NCBI GenBank assembly: GCA_947247005.1
Contig: OX365948.1
Span: 14,559,455-14,623,454, forward strand
Source: Spisula solida
Lineage: Eukaryota; Mollusca; Bivalvia; Venerida; Mactridae
Direction of reading: 5' to 3'
Length of the DNA: 64,000 bases
Part shown: piece after piece, positions 23,420 to 35,761 of the stretch
Numbering within the stretch: the first letter of the stretch is position 1
How the letters are laid out: every line of letters begins with the position of its first letter
Made by a program: the position numbers and the translations under genes
Notes under the pieces: generated by a model
Databases searched by the model: none
What the model was told of the DNA's origin: nothing
What the model saw: only the letters and a program-made list of their open reading frames with translations

Positions 23420-23645
23420 TCGGACCATGGTTCTGTGGGATCAGCTCCACTATCACCAGTCAGCTTTCGTCGTAGTCATGAAGAGTTTACCAGTCCCTTA
23501 CAATGGCATGGTGGTATCCGACGCTTACAGAGAACGCTGTCAGAAGACAACAAGAGTCGTCGGGATAGTATGCCAACCACACCTCTTGGCCCTCCACCCG
23601 CCCTTGGATCATTACCCCCTCCAGGTCCAAGTCCCCTCGGTCACG
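23420..23645 (+). CDS. MAST: MAST-family kinase, second coding exon (RTLSED / RRDS segment)
   Basis: The acceptor is TATATTTTCAG at 23409-23419, and the donor is GTAAGT at 23646-23651. The exon encodes 75 codons plus one base (phase 0 in, phase 1 out), residues 162-236 of the joined protein. The sequence goes from a Ser/Pro-rich start (SAPLSPVSFRRS) to RRLQRTLSED and SRRDSMPTTP, ending in a Pro/Gly stretch. Vertebrate MAST proteins have a similar RQLSED...RRGS segment shortly before the GQSAPSLT motif. RTLS and RRDSMP look like basophilic kinase and 14-3-3-type sites, but that is inference. The region is expected to be disordered. Confidence 0.8.
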
Positions 23646-23928
23646 GTAAGTTTAGATTAACATCAAGAAGTTTATATTCAACATCATATGAGTTACACAA
23701 GCTTCAAGATATTATTGTACCACAATCAAAAGGAAGTTTGGATGGTATATAAGAGTGAGCTTATCTGTCAATCTTGGCTTTTCGAACAATGAATCTGCAC
23801 ATTGTTTTCATTTCATGTTACAAATTTTGAGTTTGGTCTCACTTGGAAATTATCTAGAAAGATATGATTGTGACAGTATTGAGACGAGATTTTTACTCAG
23901 ATTGAAATGTTTCACGCAAAAGGGTCTT

Positions 23929-24249
23929 ATGCACCAGTACATATTACGCCCACCCGGGGGAGCGGCGGGGATACAGGGGGAATTAGACAGACGAATCTTC
24001 CCTACAGGCGGGAATTTGATAAGCTTATTGACTCCGAGTCCCAAGAAATTGACTTTGGTCCGGGAATTTCGACACTGCAAAAGAGGACTGTGATACTGTT
24101 ATATGTGTTTTTATTAAAGTACCCGGATGAAAAACTATGCCCCACGGTGGTGATTTAGACAGTAAGCATTGTCTCCAGGGTGGGGATTTAGACATAAAAA
24201 AAATGTCTAATTCCCTGGGGGACGGCGGGCAAAATATTGACTGGTGCAT
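23929..24249. mobile_element. Short inverted-repeat (MITE-like) element
   Basis: The left end ATGCACCAGTACATATTACG is mirrored by the right end, whose complement starts ATGCACCAGTCAATATTTTG. Both then run into a GCCC(A/G)CC, G-rich block. Length is 321 bp, GC-richer than its surroundings, with no transposase. No clear target duplication was seen, so family assignment is open. Confidence 0.6.
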
Positions 24250-24290
24250 TTTAATATTTGATTTACAGAGTACTACTATTTGTATGCCAC

Positions 24291-24364
24291 AGTGCCAAGT
24301 AAAGGAGCTACCATTGTTCGCGTCTTTAGTGCCAAGTAAAGGTGCTACCATTGTTCGCATCTTT
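24291..24364. repeat. 37-bp tandem duplication
   Basis: Two copies of a unit starting AGTGCCAAGTAAAGG and ending TTCGCGTCTTT / TTCGCATCTTT. Confidence 0.85.
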
Positions 24365-25386
24365 CGTATTCTGACACAAACACAGTCTACGATTGGACTT
24401 GTAACATGCTGCATTCTACCCATTGATATATTTGATATTATTCAAATACAGACCTTTACTTAACCTAGTAGTCTGTGATTTGCTGCATTTACCAATGTAC
24501 AGAAATGTAGAAACCTAGTTAACTCAGATGAAAACCTTCCTGGATTCAGACAGGAGTACTGAATACTTGATTGTCTTTCACATGTAACCCTTTGTTGTAA
24601 TCCACATTAGGAACAAGTTAGGACATTATTTGAAGTAGAAACTAATGTAGCAATCAGTGTATTTCTGTCACACCATAAGGTCTGCATGGTATAAGACAAC
24701 TGAAGCCAGCAGAAGAATTAAAATGCAAATTGTTTTAATTCCTGTGAGATATATTGTGAATCCTTTCTGTAGATTGATATCAGTTTATGTGTGTGGTGTT
24801 ATTGAAACATTATCCCAGCTATTGAATGTACGACCTAGTTTTTATATTGATACAATTTAGTCATTATCGAGATGAACAAATTTCCTCCCTTCATTAGTAA
24901 ATCTTAAAGTAAATATTATGCTTCATTTTATCTTGTTATCTCAGTTTCCTTCTGAAAAGTATTTTTTTATCAAAGGGAGGTAACACAAAAAATTAACCAA
25001 TTTTGGGAAAATGAGTCGTTCCCCTTGGTACTTTTTCACTGTGTTACTTGTTTTTCGAAAGAAATAGCATAAAACTGTCAAGAATATTATAAAAAAGATT
25101 TGTTTCTCTTTTGGGTTTTTTTTTTTGTATCAATTTCAAATAAGTTATGTTTTATTGTAGGCAGTGATAGAGGAATTGTATCTTTAATAATAACAATTGT
25201 AATATAGGAGAAACAATGATATTCAATGATTATAATAATATTGTTAACAAAAATAGTAATAATAGTTAAAATAATAGATTGTATCTATGTTGATGGGCAG
25301 AGATATTTTGCTATTATGAACATTTTTTTTGCTTTTTGAAAAGTTTAATACAGAAGAAGAAATTATTGATATTGTATATTTTACAG

Positions 25387-25487
25387 CTGTTGGTGCCTTG
25401 ATAGAACCGACAAACTTGATGAAAATGAAGAACACATTACTTGGACAATCAGCGCCATCATTAACCGGTGTACCATTTGTGACTGCT
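25387..25487 (+). CDS. MAST: MAST-family kinase, third coding exon (GQSAPSLT motif)
   Basis: Acceptor TTTTACAG at 25379-25386, donor GTAAGT at 25488-25493. The exon has 101 bases and completes codon 237 after the phase-1 base of the previous exon, giving residues 237-270 and leaving in phase 0. It contains NLMKMKNTLLGQSAPSLTG, the best-conserved N-terminal MAST signature (vertebrate forms read NL-x-(R/K)-M-(R/K)-x-x-x-x-GQSAPSLT). In known proteins this is followed by the DUF1908, AGC kinase and PDZ domains, none of which is found in the window. The following intron therefore exceeds 38 kb. Confidence 0.88.
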
Positions 25488-27707
25488 GTAAGTTTATATA
25501 TCTATCATATTGAAGTATCTATTATTGTATACCATGTGACCTGACATTTGTAACAGCTCATACTTGGTACATATTGGTGTAAAAACAGTAAATATCATGA
25601 ATATAATCACTTTGTAATTAATGAAAATGTACTAATTATCAGAACTTGATCAGAGTCATGGTCAAAGTTGATATTGAGTGGTTCATTACTCTAGTATATA
25701 TTGCAAACATGTGTTCCTTTCAGGAGATTCATTTCAGAGTTTCTTGTGCTCTATTACCCTTGCTACTTGGTTAAGGTGGGTCAAGGCCTTTAATTTATTT
25801 ACAGGGATAAGTTTATAAACTGAAGCCCTTTAAATTAATTTATTTACAGGGAGAGGGCATGCTTTTTGTAGGAATTGTCCAGATTTCAGGCTTTTGAATT
25901 TTGAGGACTTCTTATATAACGTATAAAGACTGTAATCAGATTTCAGGCAATTTCAAGTCTTGATTGTTGGTTCTACAATCAGTAGGCTTGTTTATATCAG
26001 AAACAGTAGTTAGTATATGATTGTATGTGTAACTAAAATATAAATCTCAACCATTCATGAAACCTCATCATTGCTGCTATCCGCTTTGAAGAATAGTTTT
26101 TCTAGATCAGCAAATAGATACAAGGGAGATCATTCATTTCATTGGGGGGACGTAGGGAAACGGGATTGTCTACCTTGAAGTGTAATGCAGTACATTGTGT
26201 TGGAAGGGAGGTAATTCAAATATTAAATGATTGATGTAATCAAGTTGGATTGTCTACCTTTGAGTAAGTTGGACAAAATTCTTACTTTTAAAATATGGTG
26301 AATGCACATTAAAGGAGGCAGTATACCCAGAATGTAGATTTCCTTCTGGCCGACACATATTTCTATGTTAGTAACACGGATTCAATGTCCATCACACACC
26401 TGAAAGGAAATGCACACTTTGTTGTGTTTATATATCCTAGACCAGGCAAAAACACCAAAACAACATCCACAAAACAACAAGGCACCAAGTAGTCATTTGT
26501 ATTGGTCGCGAAAACATGTGAAAAAGACGCCAAAATCCACATATTCAGTTCAGAATAAAAATGGCTTAGACAAGAGGTAGCCCTCAACAGTATACATGTT
26601 TGGCTTCCTTAATACATGCCTTACTCACAATTGGATCCAAAATAATAGGGTTTCCAATCCGTTTCTCCACAATATTCATGAATGTAAGCCTGTAACCAGA
26701 GAAAAGTCTGTCTTTTCCGGTCCCAGAACTAGAAAACTCAGTTTCGCATTTTTCAACCGTTTCATTCAAACCACATCAAAGGTCATGACACTTGCACATG
26801 ATTTATTGCAAACATGTAGTAACGCATGATTTTAACGCAAAACTCACTTGGTTATTCTTTCTAATGATAACATAGCTCAGAAACACAGCATTTGTCTTAT
26901 ATTTACAATTTTGACCATGGCCAATTCTAATATTTGACATGTCTGTGTATATTGCTACCTTGAGTACAACCAATTCTGACTGGTCTGTTTCAATTAATAT
27001 TTAAGCAGCTGACGTGTGTGGCCTAAATGATACTGGTTTGGCCTTGACTTGATCATAACTTCTAATGTAGATACACTAGACTTACCTAATCATGTTCTAG
27101 TTTTCTAGATACTTTCGTTACAATATAATTAAGATATTGTGTAACAAACGTTGCTTGTTCATTATGGAATCCATTTTATTACTTTGAAGAAAACATTGTT
27201 TAAACTTTATGAGGAGTTATTGAAAAATAAGCATTTAATAAACACAAAAAAGTATATATTTTCAGTTTTAATGAAAATACGTTATCAGGATAAAGTTGTA
27301 TATGATTGCTGGAGACTTATGTCCCTGGTGACAGAAACACTTGCCCGTGTGATGTCCTCAAACTGTCTCATATAATCTTCATCTCTACTTTCAACTTCTG
27401 CTTACCACTGGATTTATTACTGTGGTAATGAGGTAGGAAAGGTTGGTCTCTCAGATATAAACACTAGTATTACTGAATGGATCAGGGACAATTAGGATTG
27501 ATTGACTGATTGTAACTTGTTATTGGGAACCTGATTGGACATCATGAAAGGATGCAGAAATAGACTAGTTCATCCTCAAATGGTTAATTAACATTGGGGA
27601 AGTTCTACCTCAGATTATTGAAATGTCACAAGTCTCCAGATGTAGACAGGTTCTAGAGGAGAAAAGGAAGGATGGATTAAACACTGTTATACATATAGTA
27701 TCCCAGA
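25488..27707. other. Intron 3, 5' part, nothing recognised
   Basis: AT-rich. No next MAST exon (LPRRGSF-like) was found. Open frames on both strands at 26363-26829 show no domain. Confidence 0.4.
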
Positions 27708-28284
27708 CACATATATATACTACGTAATTCTAGGCTGGATGTCACTAAAGGCTTATAGCATTCACATTCACATATATATTACCTAATTCTAGGCTGGATG
27801 TCACTAAAGGCTTATAGCATTCACAGTCTCATATATGCTACGTAATTCTAGGCTGGATGTCACTAATGGCTTATAGCATTCACAATCACATCTATACTAC
27901 GTAATTCTAGGCTGGATGTCACTAAAGGCTTATAGCATTCACAGTCTCATATATGCTACGTAATTCTAGGCTGTATGTCACTTAAGGCTTATAGCATTCA
28001 CAGTCGCATCTATACTACATAATTCTAGGCTGTATGTCACTAAAGGCTTATAGCATTCACAGTCTCATATATACTACATAATTCTAGGCTGGGTGTCACT
28101 AAAGGCTTATAGCATTCACAGTCACATATATACTACATAATTCTAGGCTGGGTGTTACTAAAGGCTTATAGCATTCACAGTCACATATATACTACGTAAT
28201 TCTAGGTTGGAGGTCACTAAAGGCTTACAGCATTCACAGTCACATATATACTACGTAATTCTAGGTTGGAGGTCACTAAAGGCT
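27708..28284. repeat. 59-bp satellite-like tandem array, about ten units
   Basis: The unit starts CACATATATACTACGTAATT and continues through TCTAGGCTGGATGTCACTAA and AGGCTTATAGCATTCACAGT. Units differ by a few substitutions. The last two share GGTTGGAGGTCAC variants, showing recent local duplication. Confidence 0.95.
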
Positions 28285-29086
28285 CAAGACATAGACACAG
28301 GTTGTCTAGCAGAAAATGAATGGAAAATCACACCTATATATATAGCATTCACAGCTATGAACTCTACATTGATTCTTGTTGCATTGATGAAATTTGTAAG
28401 CAGTATGTTATAATATAGTTTAGAGTGAGAAAACACCATTCATAGCCAGAGTGTTGCTTTCAAAGCCCTTTTCTAGTGATATCAAAAATGAATATAAAGT
28501 GCTAATTATTATTTCTAGGTTGACAAACATATGAACTGAATATAATGGAATATTGTTTGATTTTAATAAGCGTCAAGCAGGAACATTTAAACTCGGTGCA
28601 ATTCCACGGAATTTAGTGTTGCCATGATAGTTCATGACCCCAGAGCCCAAGAACATAGGGATCACCTAAGGCAGTCTTCCAGACTCCTTACATGAAGAGT
28701 TTCACAAATTTCAATAAATGTTTAGAGATGTTGAAATTACCCAAGTAGTTCAACCTGATGTGTGGTACTGTAGCTTGCTGCATATTTCAATCATTTGTCA
28801 ACTCAAAATTAAATTCTGAAAATGCAGAAAGTAATCTTTCTCCCCAGGGAATTACACATTTGCATACAATCTTCCTGTGGGATTTCAATATCAAATCTCG
28901 GATAGAAATGATTAAAGTCTGTGATTGGATTTCTGTCCAATCTTGTCATTGAATGTTCTCTCATGTCGCATCGCCCAAGACCTTCCTGTTTGATAATATT
29001 GTTTGTTGTGATTTTCACTACAAGTTTGTTTTGTGTACTTACGCATAAATTTTTTAATGATAACTATGTATAATGCCACCCCATCT
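28285..29086. other. Intron 3, nothing recognised
   Basis: No exon, RNA or element boundary was seen. Confidence 0.4.
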
Positions 29087-29340
29087 TTGATGAGGGGGTA
29101 TATTGCTTTGCATATGTTGGGTGGTCGGTCTGTCTGTTGGTTGGTCGGTTTCCGTTCAATGACTCAAGAATGCTTTTTCTTAGGATCCTCAAACTTTACA
29201 TGGAGGTTAGTCATCAACAGTAGATCGCCCCGAATGATTTTGAGGTCATTATGACAAAGGTCAAGGTCTTTGTGACCTTTACTATTTCTGACTATTGGGC
29301 TGCCAATGGAGGCTTTCGTTATTTACAAACATCTCTTGTT
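29087..29340 (+). repeat. GGTCA repeat, 'TGATGAGGGGGTA' type
   Basis: Starts TTTGATGAGGGGGTATATTG, then a GGTCGGTCTGTC-rich stretch, TTCAATGACTCAAGAATGC, TTTACATGGAGGTTAGTCAT, a GAGGTCATTATGACAAAGGT block, and ends TTTACAAACATCTCTTGTT. A second copy with the same order lies at 41354-41690. Confidence 0.7.
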
Positions 29341-31130
29341 GTCTTGATGATATTTAGCATATTATGGCCTCTAAGTCTTGTTACAATTAAACCATTTAGT
29401 TTTGATAGCCACATGGTCAAATGCTTTCTTGATTGACACTGCTAATATTACTAGCTAGGTGATGGTGACGTACACTCACTGTATGAGTTTAAACTAAGTA
29501 ATCACCTTAGTATTCAAGAGGTGGGTTAGTCTTGTAGAAAACTTTACTAGGCACTTAATAATCCTTGCATGTTTTTGATATTGTACCATAAGTTAAATAA
29601 CACATCTGATAAGACAAAGGATAAGCACAAATTATTCATGGGTGTCGATCAGGCAAATAGTTATAAACAATATTATGATGATATGCACTGTTTAATGTTG
29701 TCACTGCTAGAGTCTGTGTCACTGCTACAGTCTGTCGTTGAAAACACTAGCCTTTGTTTAAGGATAAAATTTAAAAAATTAAATGCATTTTCAATGTCCA
29801 TTTGTGTTCGAACTTGTGGATAATCACTTTTAATGCGTATATTCAGAGACTATAGATAACAGAGATAAGCCACTGCCTCTATAACCTTCCAAATATCACC
29901 CTGTTGACTTAAATTACTCAAAATGTAAGATTTTTTAACAAATAAAACTTTAACAGTTTTAATCCTACAATCTAAAGCTTTAGTTTTTCTGAAAGCTAAG
30001 TATGTACTAAATGGCTATCCTTATTTGTATTCTTTTGTTTGTAACATACAAAACGAAGGTTGAAGCAACCCATTATCTAGTTAATTTCGATGTTTTCGAT
30101 TTTTATGCAAATTTGAAGAGTAAGAAATTATTGATATGAAAATATCTCTCCAGATATTACGGAAATTGTTAATATTTTTTACTGCAGATGTAGAGGAATA
30201 TTTAAGCTTTCCAAAAATGTATAATTTAATTCTGTCTGACCTGTAGTTACAGAGTTTTAGTTGTCACACGTTAGCACACGCATGCTATTTCAGTTCTCAG
30301 TCTAGTTGTCATTCTCTGGTATCTATAGTCTCTGCATGGTATATTCTTTCAATCTATGCTGATAACAAGTGGTCAGTGGACCGTGCACAGTGTTTATATT
30401 ACCAGTGTTTGTTTATTGATAAGGCTAGAGTTATCTGTGGCAGGCTACATGTATATTAGTACTGTGTTTACTTATAATTTGCTGATCTTCCTATGAATAA
30501 TTCATTATTCCAGAAGTTTTGTAAAATAGCAACATTCTCTTACAGAGTAATAAGACTGTGCACAATACCTTCATCATATAGAGTCAAACTTTACGTTATT
30601 CTATACCTTGATAGCTTGTTGCTTTAAAACATAATTTTCTGGTATTATGACTTTGTTTACATTATGGATTGATTTTTGAAACCCAATACCTGTGTTTTCC
30701 TCAATGATTAGTTTCATATGAAATCTGTTATTTATACACGATGCTAATTTGTATTCTTGTATATTTGTTTAATTTAGAATGAGATGGTTGGCTAACTTGT
30801 TTTAATAAACCTCATTCCAAAAGGAAAGTTAATGCTCTTTATAACCCTTTCTGAGCTACATACACTCTTTATTATTCTGATAAGAGAAATGTTAGAATGT
30901 TAACACATCATGTGTGCTGAATTAAGACATTTATGAATGATCTCCCTTGATTATGTGGCTTGTTCGGTCATTTTCCTTGAATGAATTGTCTCCCCTCATG
31001 CTGATAATTCTAAAATGATCAATGACATTGGATAGGGGCATGAATTGATGAAATCCTATGAAGTATAAAGGTAACAAACTAGATGTTAACTGCATTATAA
31101 TGGTGTTGTTTTGATTGTGCTATGGCTGAT
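29341..31130. other. Intron 3, nothing recognised
   Basis: AT-rich. No credible exon or repeat ends were seen. Confidence 0.4.
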
Positions 31131-31392
31131 AGGTGCTGTTATACTGATTGTCCTGAACTTGGCTCCTGTAGGTGCTGTAACAATATACTGATTGTCCTGA
31201 ACTTGGCTCAGATAGGTGCTGTAACAATATACTGATTGTCCTGAACTTGGCTCAGATAGGTGCTGATATACTGATTGTCCTGAACTTGGCTCCGATAGGT
31301 GCTGTAACAATATACTGATTGTCCTGAACTTGGCTCCGGTAGGTGCTGTAACAATATACTGATTGTCCTGAACTTGGCTCCGTTTGGTGTTG
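31131..31392. repeat. 44-bp minisatellite, about six units
   Basis: The unit starts GGTGCTGTAACAATATACTG and continues ATTGTCCTGAACTTGGCTCC plus four bases. One unit is about 11 bp shorter. Open frames over it are repeat artefacts. Confidence 0.95.
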
Positions 31393-32305
31393 TACACAAT
31401 TGTTTTCAATTGCTTATTATTGTGTCTTGTTATATCATGATTACTATAGACAGTTACAAATATACCGTTACATTTGTGTGTTCTTTGAATACTAATCTAT
31501 TTCTTACAATCTAGACTTAGAAAGCAATAGCCGGGCTGTGGTTAGTGCATGGGATTTGTAACTTGGCAATCCAGGTCTGATTTTTGTTTGTGGCAGGTCC
31601 ATAGCCTTCCATCAAAATTCCAGGAAAAGTAGTTGGGTTAGGTGAATCGACCACCATAATATATCTGAAAAATTGTTGAGACACACAGTCTTACACCCTG
31701 AATAAACTAAGACTGGCAAGGAATATACCAGTCTCTAGTGTGTCTACTAGACTAGAAAATTTCTCTGATTGATTATTTTGAAAGGCTTTCAAAAATCCTT
31801 TGGTGAAGTTGTGTAATAACTTGTGGTACATCATCTGTGAAATTTGCTTTATGTCAAGCTCAATATTTTGCTTAATTTCTCTTGAGGACTGGCACAAAGC
31901 CTTGTTTTCGGAGCAGCATTGCAAATACCACTACATCATTTCTAGTTGCAAATATTGTGATGTATTGACCGTGTGGTGTACGTGATTGATGGATTCTTGA
32001 AGTTCAAATTGATTGATACTGTGGATAGATCCATCACTTGTATTGAAATGTTGGCATTATATATTCTAATGTAATCAGTTAATCAATAAAGTTACAACCT
32101 CGATTTTAGCCGAAATAAATCAAGCCGCAGTGGTATATATGTATGTTTTAGTGTTTGATTGATAGGCGATTTAATCGTTTTGGGCACTTTTGGTTGCTGA
32201 ATGTTACAGCTACAGTCTTGCTGTCTTGTGTTTTAGTGGCACAATGTGCCGTGTGTTACTGTATAGATACCCTTGTAATTTTAATTCATTTAATGACCGC
32301 CCCCT
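31393..32305. other. Intron 3, nothing recognised
   Basis: No assignable features. Confidence 0.4.
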
Positions 32306-32376
32306 CTCAACAATGGCTGATTGAGTGATTAAGAGCCTCCACCTCAAGAACAAACAGGTTGTGGGTTTGATCCATT
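32306..32376 (+). repeat. tRNA-derived module (degenerate SINE head)
   Basis: A-box-like TGGCTGATTGAGTGATTAAG at 32314 and B-box-like GGTTTGATCC at 32364-32373, spaced about as in a tRNA. No intact cloverleaf, so a SINE head or tRNA pseudogene rather than a working tRNA. Confidence 0.4.
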
Positions 32377-32432
32377 ACGTAATTGCCTGATAAATTACCA
32401 AAGTCATTCAAAGCTAGCTGCCTTTTAGGACA

Positions 32433-32586
32433 GAGGACACTAACTATTTTGGCAACTGGTCTGACAGGGCAAAAGCTCCCAATTTGTAAATAGGACAATT
32501 ACTGCATGGTCCTCCAGTATTTTCACTGGTCCTTCTGGATTTTCACTGGCCTCGGACCAGCGGACCAGTGTTAGTGTCGAGCCCTG
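32433..32586. mobile_element. Possible hAT-like MITE
   Basis: The right end, read inward, is CAGGGCTCGACACTAACAC, typical of hAT tips. The left end shares only GACACTAAC. The interior is built of repeated 'actggtcc' phrases. The left tip and target duplication are unclear. Confidence 0.35.
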
Positions 32587-33373
32587 AGGACTGTGACAGC
32601 ATCTGAGCATATGTATGAAGGTGGTCAACCTGGCGTTAGGATAATTACTTACATTGTTATTCAAGTCTCCATATAATTGGAATATTTATAATAAACAAAC
32701 TCTTTTGGCTTGAATACATTCAGAGTATAACAACCTCAATGTGTATGTAAATGACCTTATTTAAAGGACTGAGAAATAGATTTGGTCTTATGGTCTTCAC
32801 TTATAATAACATCTATATTTTGTCTCACTCAAAGTAACATTCAGTGACGTATGGTCTGTTAGTAGACGATATTGTTGATTGTAATTTGATCAACAATTCT
32901 CGTTTGTATTAATTCGTTACTATGGCAACTGTTGATCATTTACTTCCATTTCTGGTTCCCATAGGGATTTGCGTAAATTGTTGAACCCCAAGATGTTAAG
33001 GAGAGCCTCGTCTATTTCTACGTAATTGGTGTATGATGAATTGTTAACTCCTGCAATTTGACTTTGCTGATATAGAAAATTGATGACAAGGTTTTGATGA
33101 TCAAGTGCCTGAGTAATGGATTCACTTAAGAAGCCATTTACTGTTGTATGACGTCATTGTCGTAATGAATGTGTGCGCTTTACGTGTGATTGAAAGCCTT
33201 TATGTTGCATTATCTTGTTAAATAAATTAAGCATTTTGTAATTAAGTTAATTAAGTGATAAATTCATTGTAATGATGTGACCTTGGTTAATTTGCTCACA
33301 AACACATTTTAACAAGACTTAGAACATACTCGTTACTTTGTAGTATGTTATGTTCATGTGTTGCTTAGCATAT
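32587..33373. other. Intron 3, nothing recognised
   Basis: No exon or element with clear ends. Confidence 0.4.
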
Positions 33374-33507
33374 TAGGAGAGATCATGTTAGTATACGAAG
33401 GGATTAGTACCACCAGCTAGCTATTGGTGAATGGCAGGTTTTTATTGTTCATTCATCCAATAGATAGCTGGTGGGCATTTTGCATATGAATACGGTGATC
33501 TCTCCTA
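33374..33507. mobile_element. 134-bp hairpin MITE
   Basis: The ends TAGGAGAGATCA and TGATCTCTCCTA are exact inverted repeats. A second paired block further in is ACCACCAGCTAGCTATTGG against CCACCAGCTATCTATTGG. The flanks are TAT on both sides (33371-33373, 33508-33510). There is no coding sequence. Confidence 0.75.
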
Positions 33508-33563
33508 TATGAACTTGCAGATCATCGTACATGTAATTTTAGGTACACGTTTGATCACTAAAA

Positions 33564-34330
33564 CAGTGTGGCAATACCACGTGACTAAATACTACAGTCC
33601 AAAGAAGAAAATTGTAAACAAAACCTCCACTTCGCGAAGGAAAATAGGCATAAGTATTTTATTTCTTCACCAATTTCTATGAAATATAGACCACGCTAAG
33701 GGAAAAAATATAAGGGTTCCGCCATATATAGTATATTTCTCCGTAGCTTGACCGTTTTTTCAATTACCCTGAGAAACCTTTGTGTGAGAGCGGACTACAG
33801 TATCAAGCCTTTTCGTTTTCCTGGTATTATCTACTCCATGCGTGATTGAAGAGTCATGTTTACACCTTCCGGGAACACCGGAGGCAATTTTGCAACAAAT
33901 AAAATACATATTATAACAATGCATGGCACAAATATGAATTTTCTTTTAATTTGCAATTATGACTACAGTTCCAAGAAAAAATATTCAGACTACAGTTCAA
34001 AGCTGTTTTCAGAATTTACAATAAAACCAAGCAACGTGTCGCCCCTGATGCTATTTTTGGCAACATTACACACACTACAATATTCTGTATTTGGTCAGCT
34101 GTTATTTGTAACAACATATTATACCGAATTTAAAAACACAAACACGCACATTGGTAACAGTAGTTTACATGCAATATATGCATGTAGATCTAGTAATTGA
34201 TAATAAGCTTGCGTATGGGTAATTTTGAGTAATTTCAATACGCGCATTTGATGTTTGATCTAAATTATATATTGCACGGTGCCATCGATTTTCATCACTG
34301 GTAGACACCGTACAGCGGATATAACATATA
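33564..34330 (+). repeat. Left inverted arm of foldback A
   Basis: Inverted partner of 36205-36954. Shared landmarks include CTTCGCGAAGG, CTTCCGGGAACACCGGAGGC and the inner GGTGTCTAC / GTAGACACC pair. Confidence 0.85.
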
Positions 34331-34500
34331 GTCCGTATTTATAACAATACATCATTGTTGAGCGTCAGGTCAGTTTGTCTGTGCTTGAAAGTCTTGGTTT
34401 TTATGATTTATAAGTGCCTACATATCAAGGTCATGGATACGCCAATGTGACTATGTCTCATTTGCTGCAGGATCAGACTTATCTGACCATATTGCCTAAT

Positions 34501-34987
34501 TAAAGTTTGAAGCAAATGCTGCAAAAACTGTAGGAGGAGTTGCGTCCACAAGAACTGTTCACTATATATTGCATAGTGCATAAAAGTACAAAGGGCCATA
34601 ATTCTGTCAAAAATCGTCGCAGCGCAAATTCTTTCCTTTAAGCACATCTACATGTTGAGGTTGTTCATCTGTTAAAGTTTGAAGCAAATGCTGCAAAAAT
34701 TGTAGGAGGAGTTGCGTCCACAAGACCTGTTCACTATATATTGTATAGTGCATAAACGTACAAAGGGCCATAATTCTGTCAAAAATAGTCACAGCGCAAA
34801 TTCTTTCCTTTATGCACATCTACATGTTGAGGTTGTTCATCTGTTAAAGTTTGAATCAAATGCTGCAAAAACTGTAGGAGGAGTTACGTCCACAAGAATG
34901 CGTCTACGGACGGACGGACGGACAGACAGACAGACAAGCTGAATCCAGTATACCCCCCTTACAACTCTTTGTGCCGGGGGGGTATAA
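34501..34987 (+). repeat. 172-bp minisatellite element nested in foldback A
   Basis: Units of 172 bp start TAAAGTTTGAAGCAAATGCT at 34501, 34673 and 34845 (the last is partial). The block then runs into a (GGAC/CAGA)n stretch and ends with a 10-bp perfect hairpin, TATACCCCCC (34949-34958) with GGGGGGTATA (34977-34986), loop 18 nt. Sequence just before 34501 is probably also part of it. Confidence 0.8.
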
Positions 34988-35181
34988 TTAAAGGAATAAA
35001 AAGGTGTGCATAATTTGTTTCAGCATGCAATTTAAGCACCCGTAGACTGAGGGTAAAATAGCTTATAACACGTCCCCAATTATTTCGTACCAAATAAGAC
35101 AGAATTGTACAATTTAGCAATAACAATATTTTGGTTACGAAGGCAATACTACGTACTTAAATCACGTGCCTTCCTATTTTT

Positions 35182-35761
35182 AGCTCTCATGTCACAAAGT
35201 GACAGAGTTAGCTTTGTGATGACTCGTCGTCCGTCCGTCCGTCCGTCGTTCGTCCGTCCGTCCGTCAACAATTTGCTTGTGTAGACACTAGAGGTCACAC
35301 TTTTGACCTAATCTTTATCCAACGTGGTCACATTGATCATCTCAACCAAATCTAGGTCAAGATATATATTTGGTCATCCGGGATCAAAAACTAGATCACA
35401 ATATCAAATCATAGACAAACCTTGTATAGTCACTTGAGATCACAATTTTGACCTAATCATTTTGAAACTTTGTCGCAATGATCATCTTAATAAAATCAAA
35501 GTCAATTTATGATTGGGTCATCTGGAATCAAAAACTAGGTCACTATGTCAAATAATAGAAACCCTTGTGTTAATTCACGAGAGGTCACCATTTTAGCCTA
35601 ATCCTTATGAAACTTGATCACAATGATCATCCCAACAAAATCTAGTTAAAGTGTTATATCGGGTCATCTGTGGCTAAGAACTAGGTCACAAGGTCAAATC
35701 ACATGGCTTGGGTGTACTGCTACGACAGGTGAGCGACCTAGTGCCATAGGGCCCTCTTGTT
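35182..35761 (+). repeat. GGTCA minisatellite element, hairpin-ended family (copy 4), nested in foldback A
   Basis: The 5' hairpin keeps a perfect inner stem TGTCAC/GTGACA, but the outer stem is broken (AGCTCTCA against AGTTAGCT). A CCGTCCGTCC run and four units of about 120 bp follow. The 3' end is CAGGTGAGCGACCTAG...GGGCCCTCTTGTT. It is complete from end to end. Confidence 0.8.

Larger units (their letters stand above)
23646..25386 (+). other. Intron 2 of the MAST-like gene
   Basis: GT...AG intron of 1741 bp carrying a small TIR element (23929-24249) and a 37-bp duplication (24291-24364). The rest is AT-rich, ending in a T-rich tract and TTTTACAG. Confidence 0.75.

Noticed and set aside
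27708..28284. CRISPR-like array
   Set aside because: Contiguous tandem units without unique spacers, in an animal genome with spliced genes.
31095..31409. Repeat protein on the - strand
   Set aside because: Product of the 44-bp minisatellite, with no start context or splice support.
31512..31590. Possible tRNA-like module
   Set aside because: An A-box-like stretch (GGCTGTGGTTAGTGC) is present, but no acceptable B box follows.
33856..34200. 114-aa open frame in foldback A
   Set aside because: The mirror copy in the other arm is frameshifted after about 25 residues, so no coding constraint is visible.
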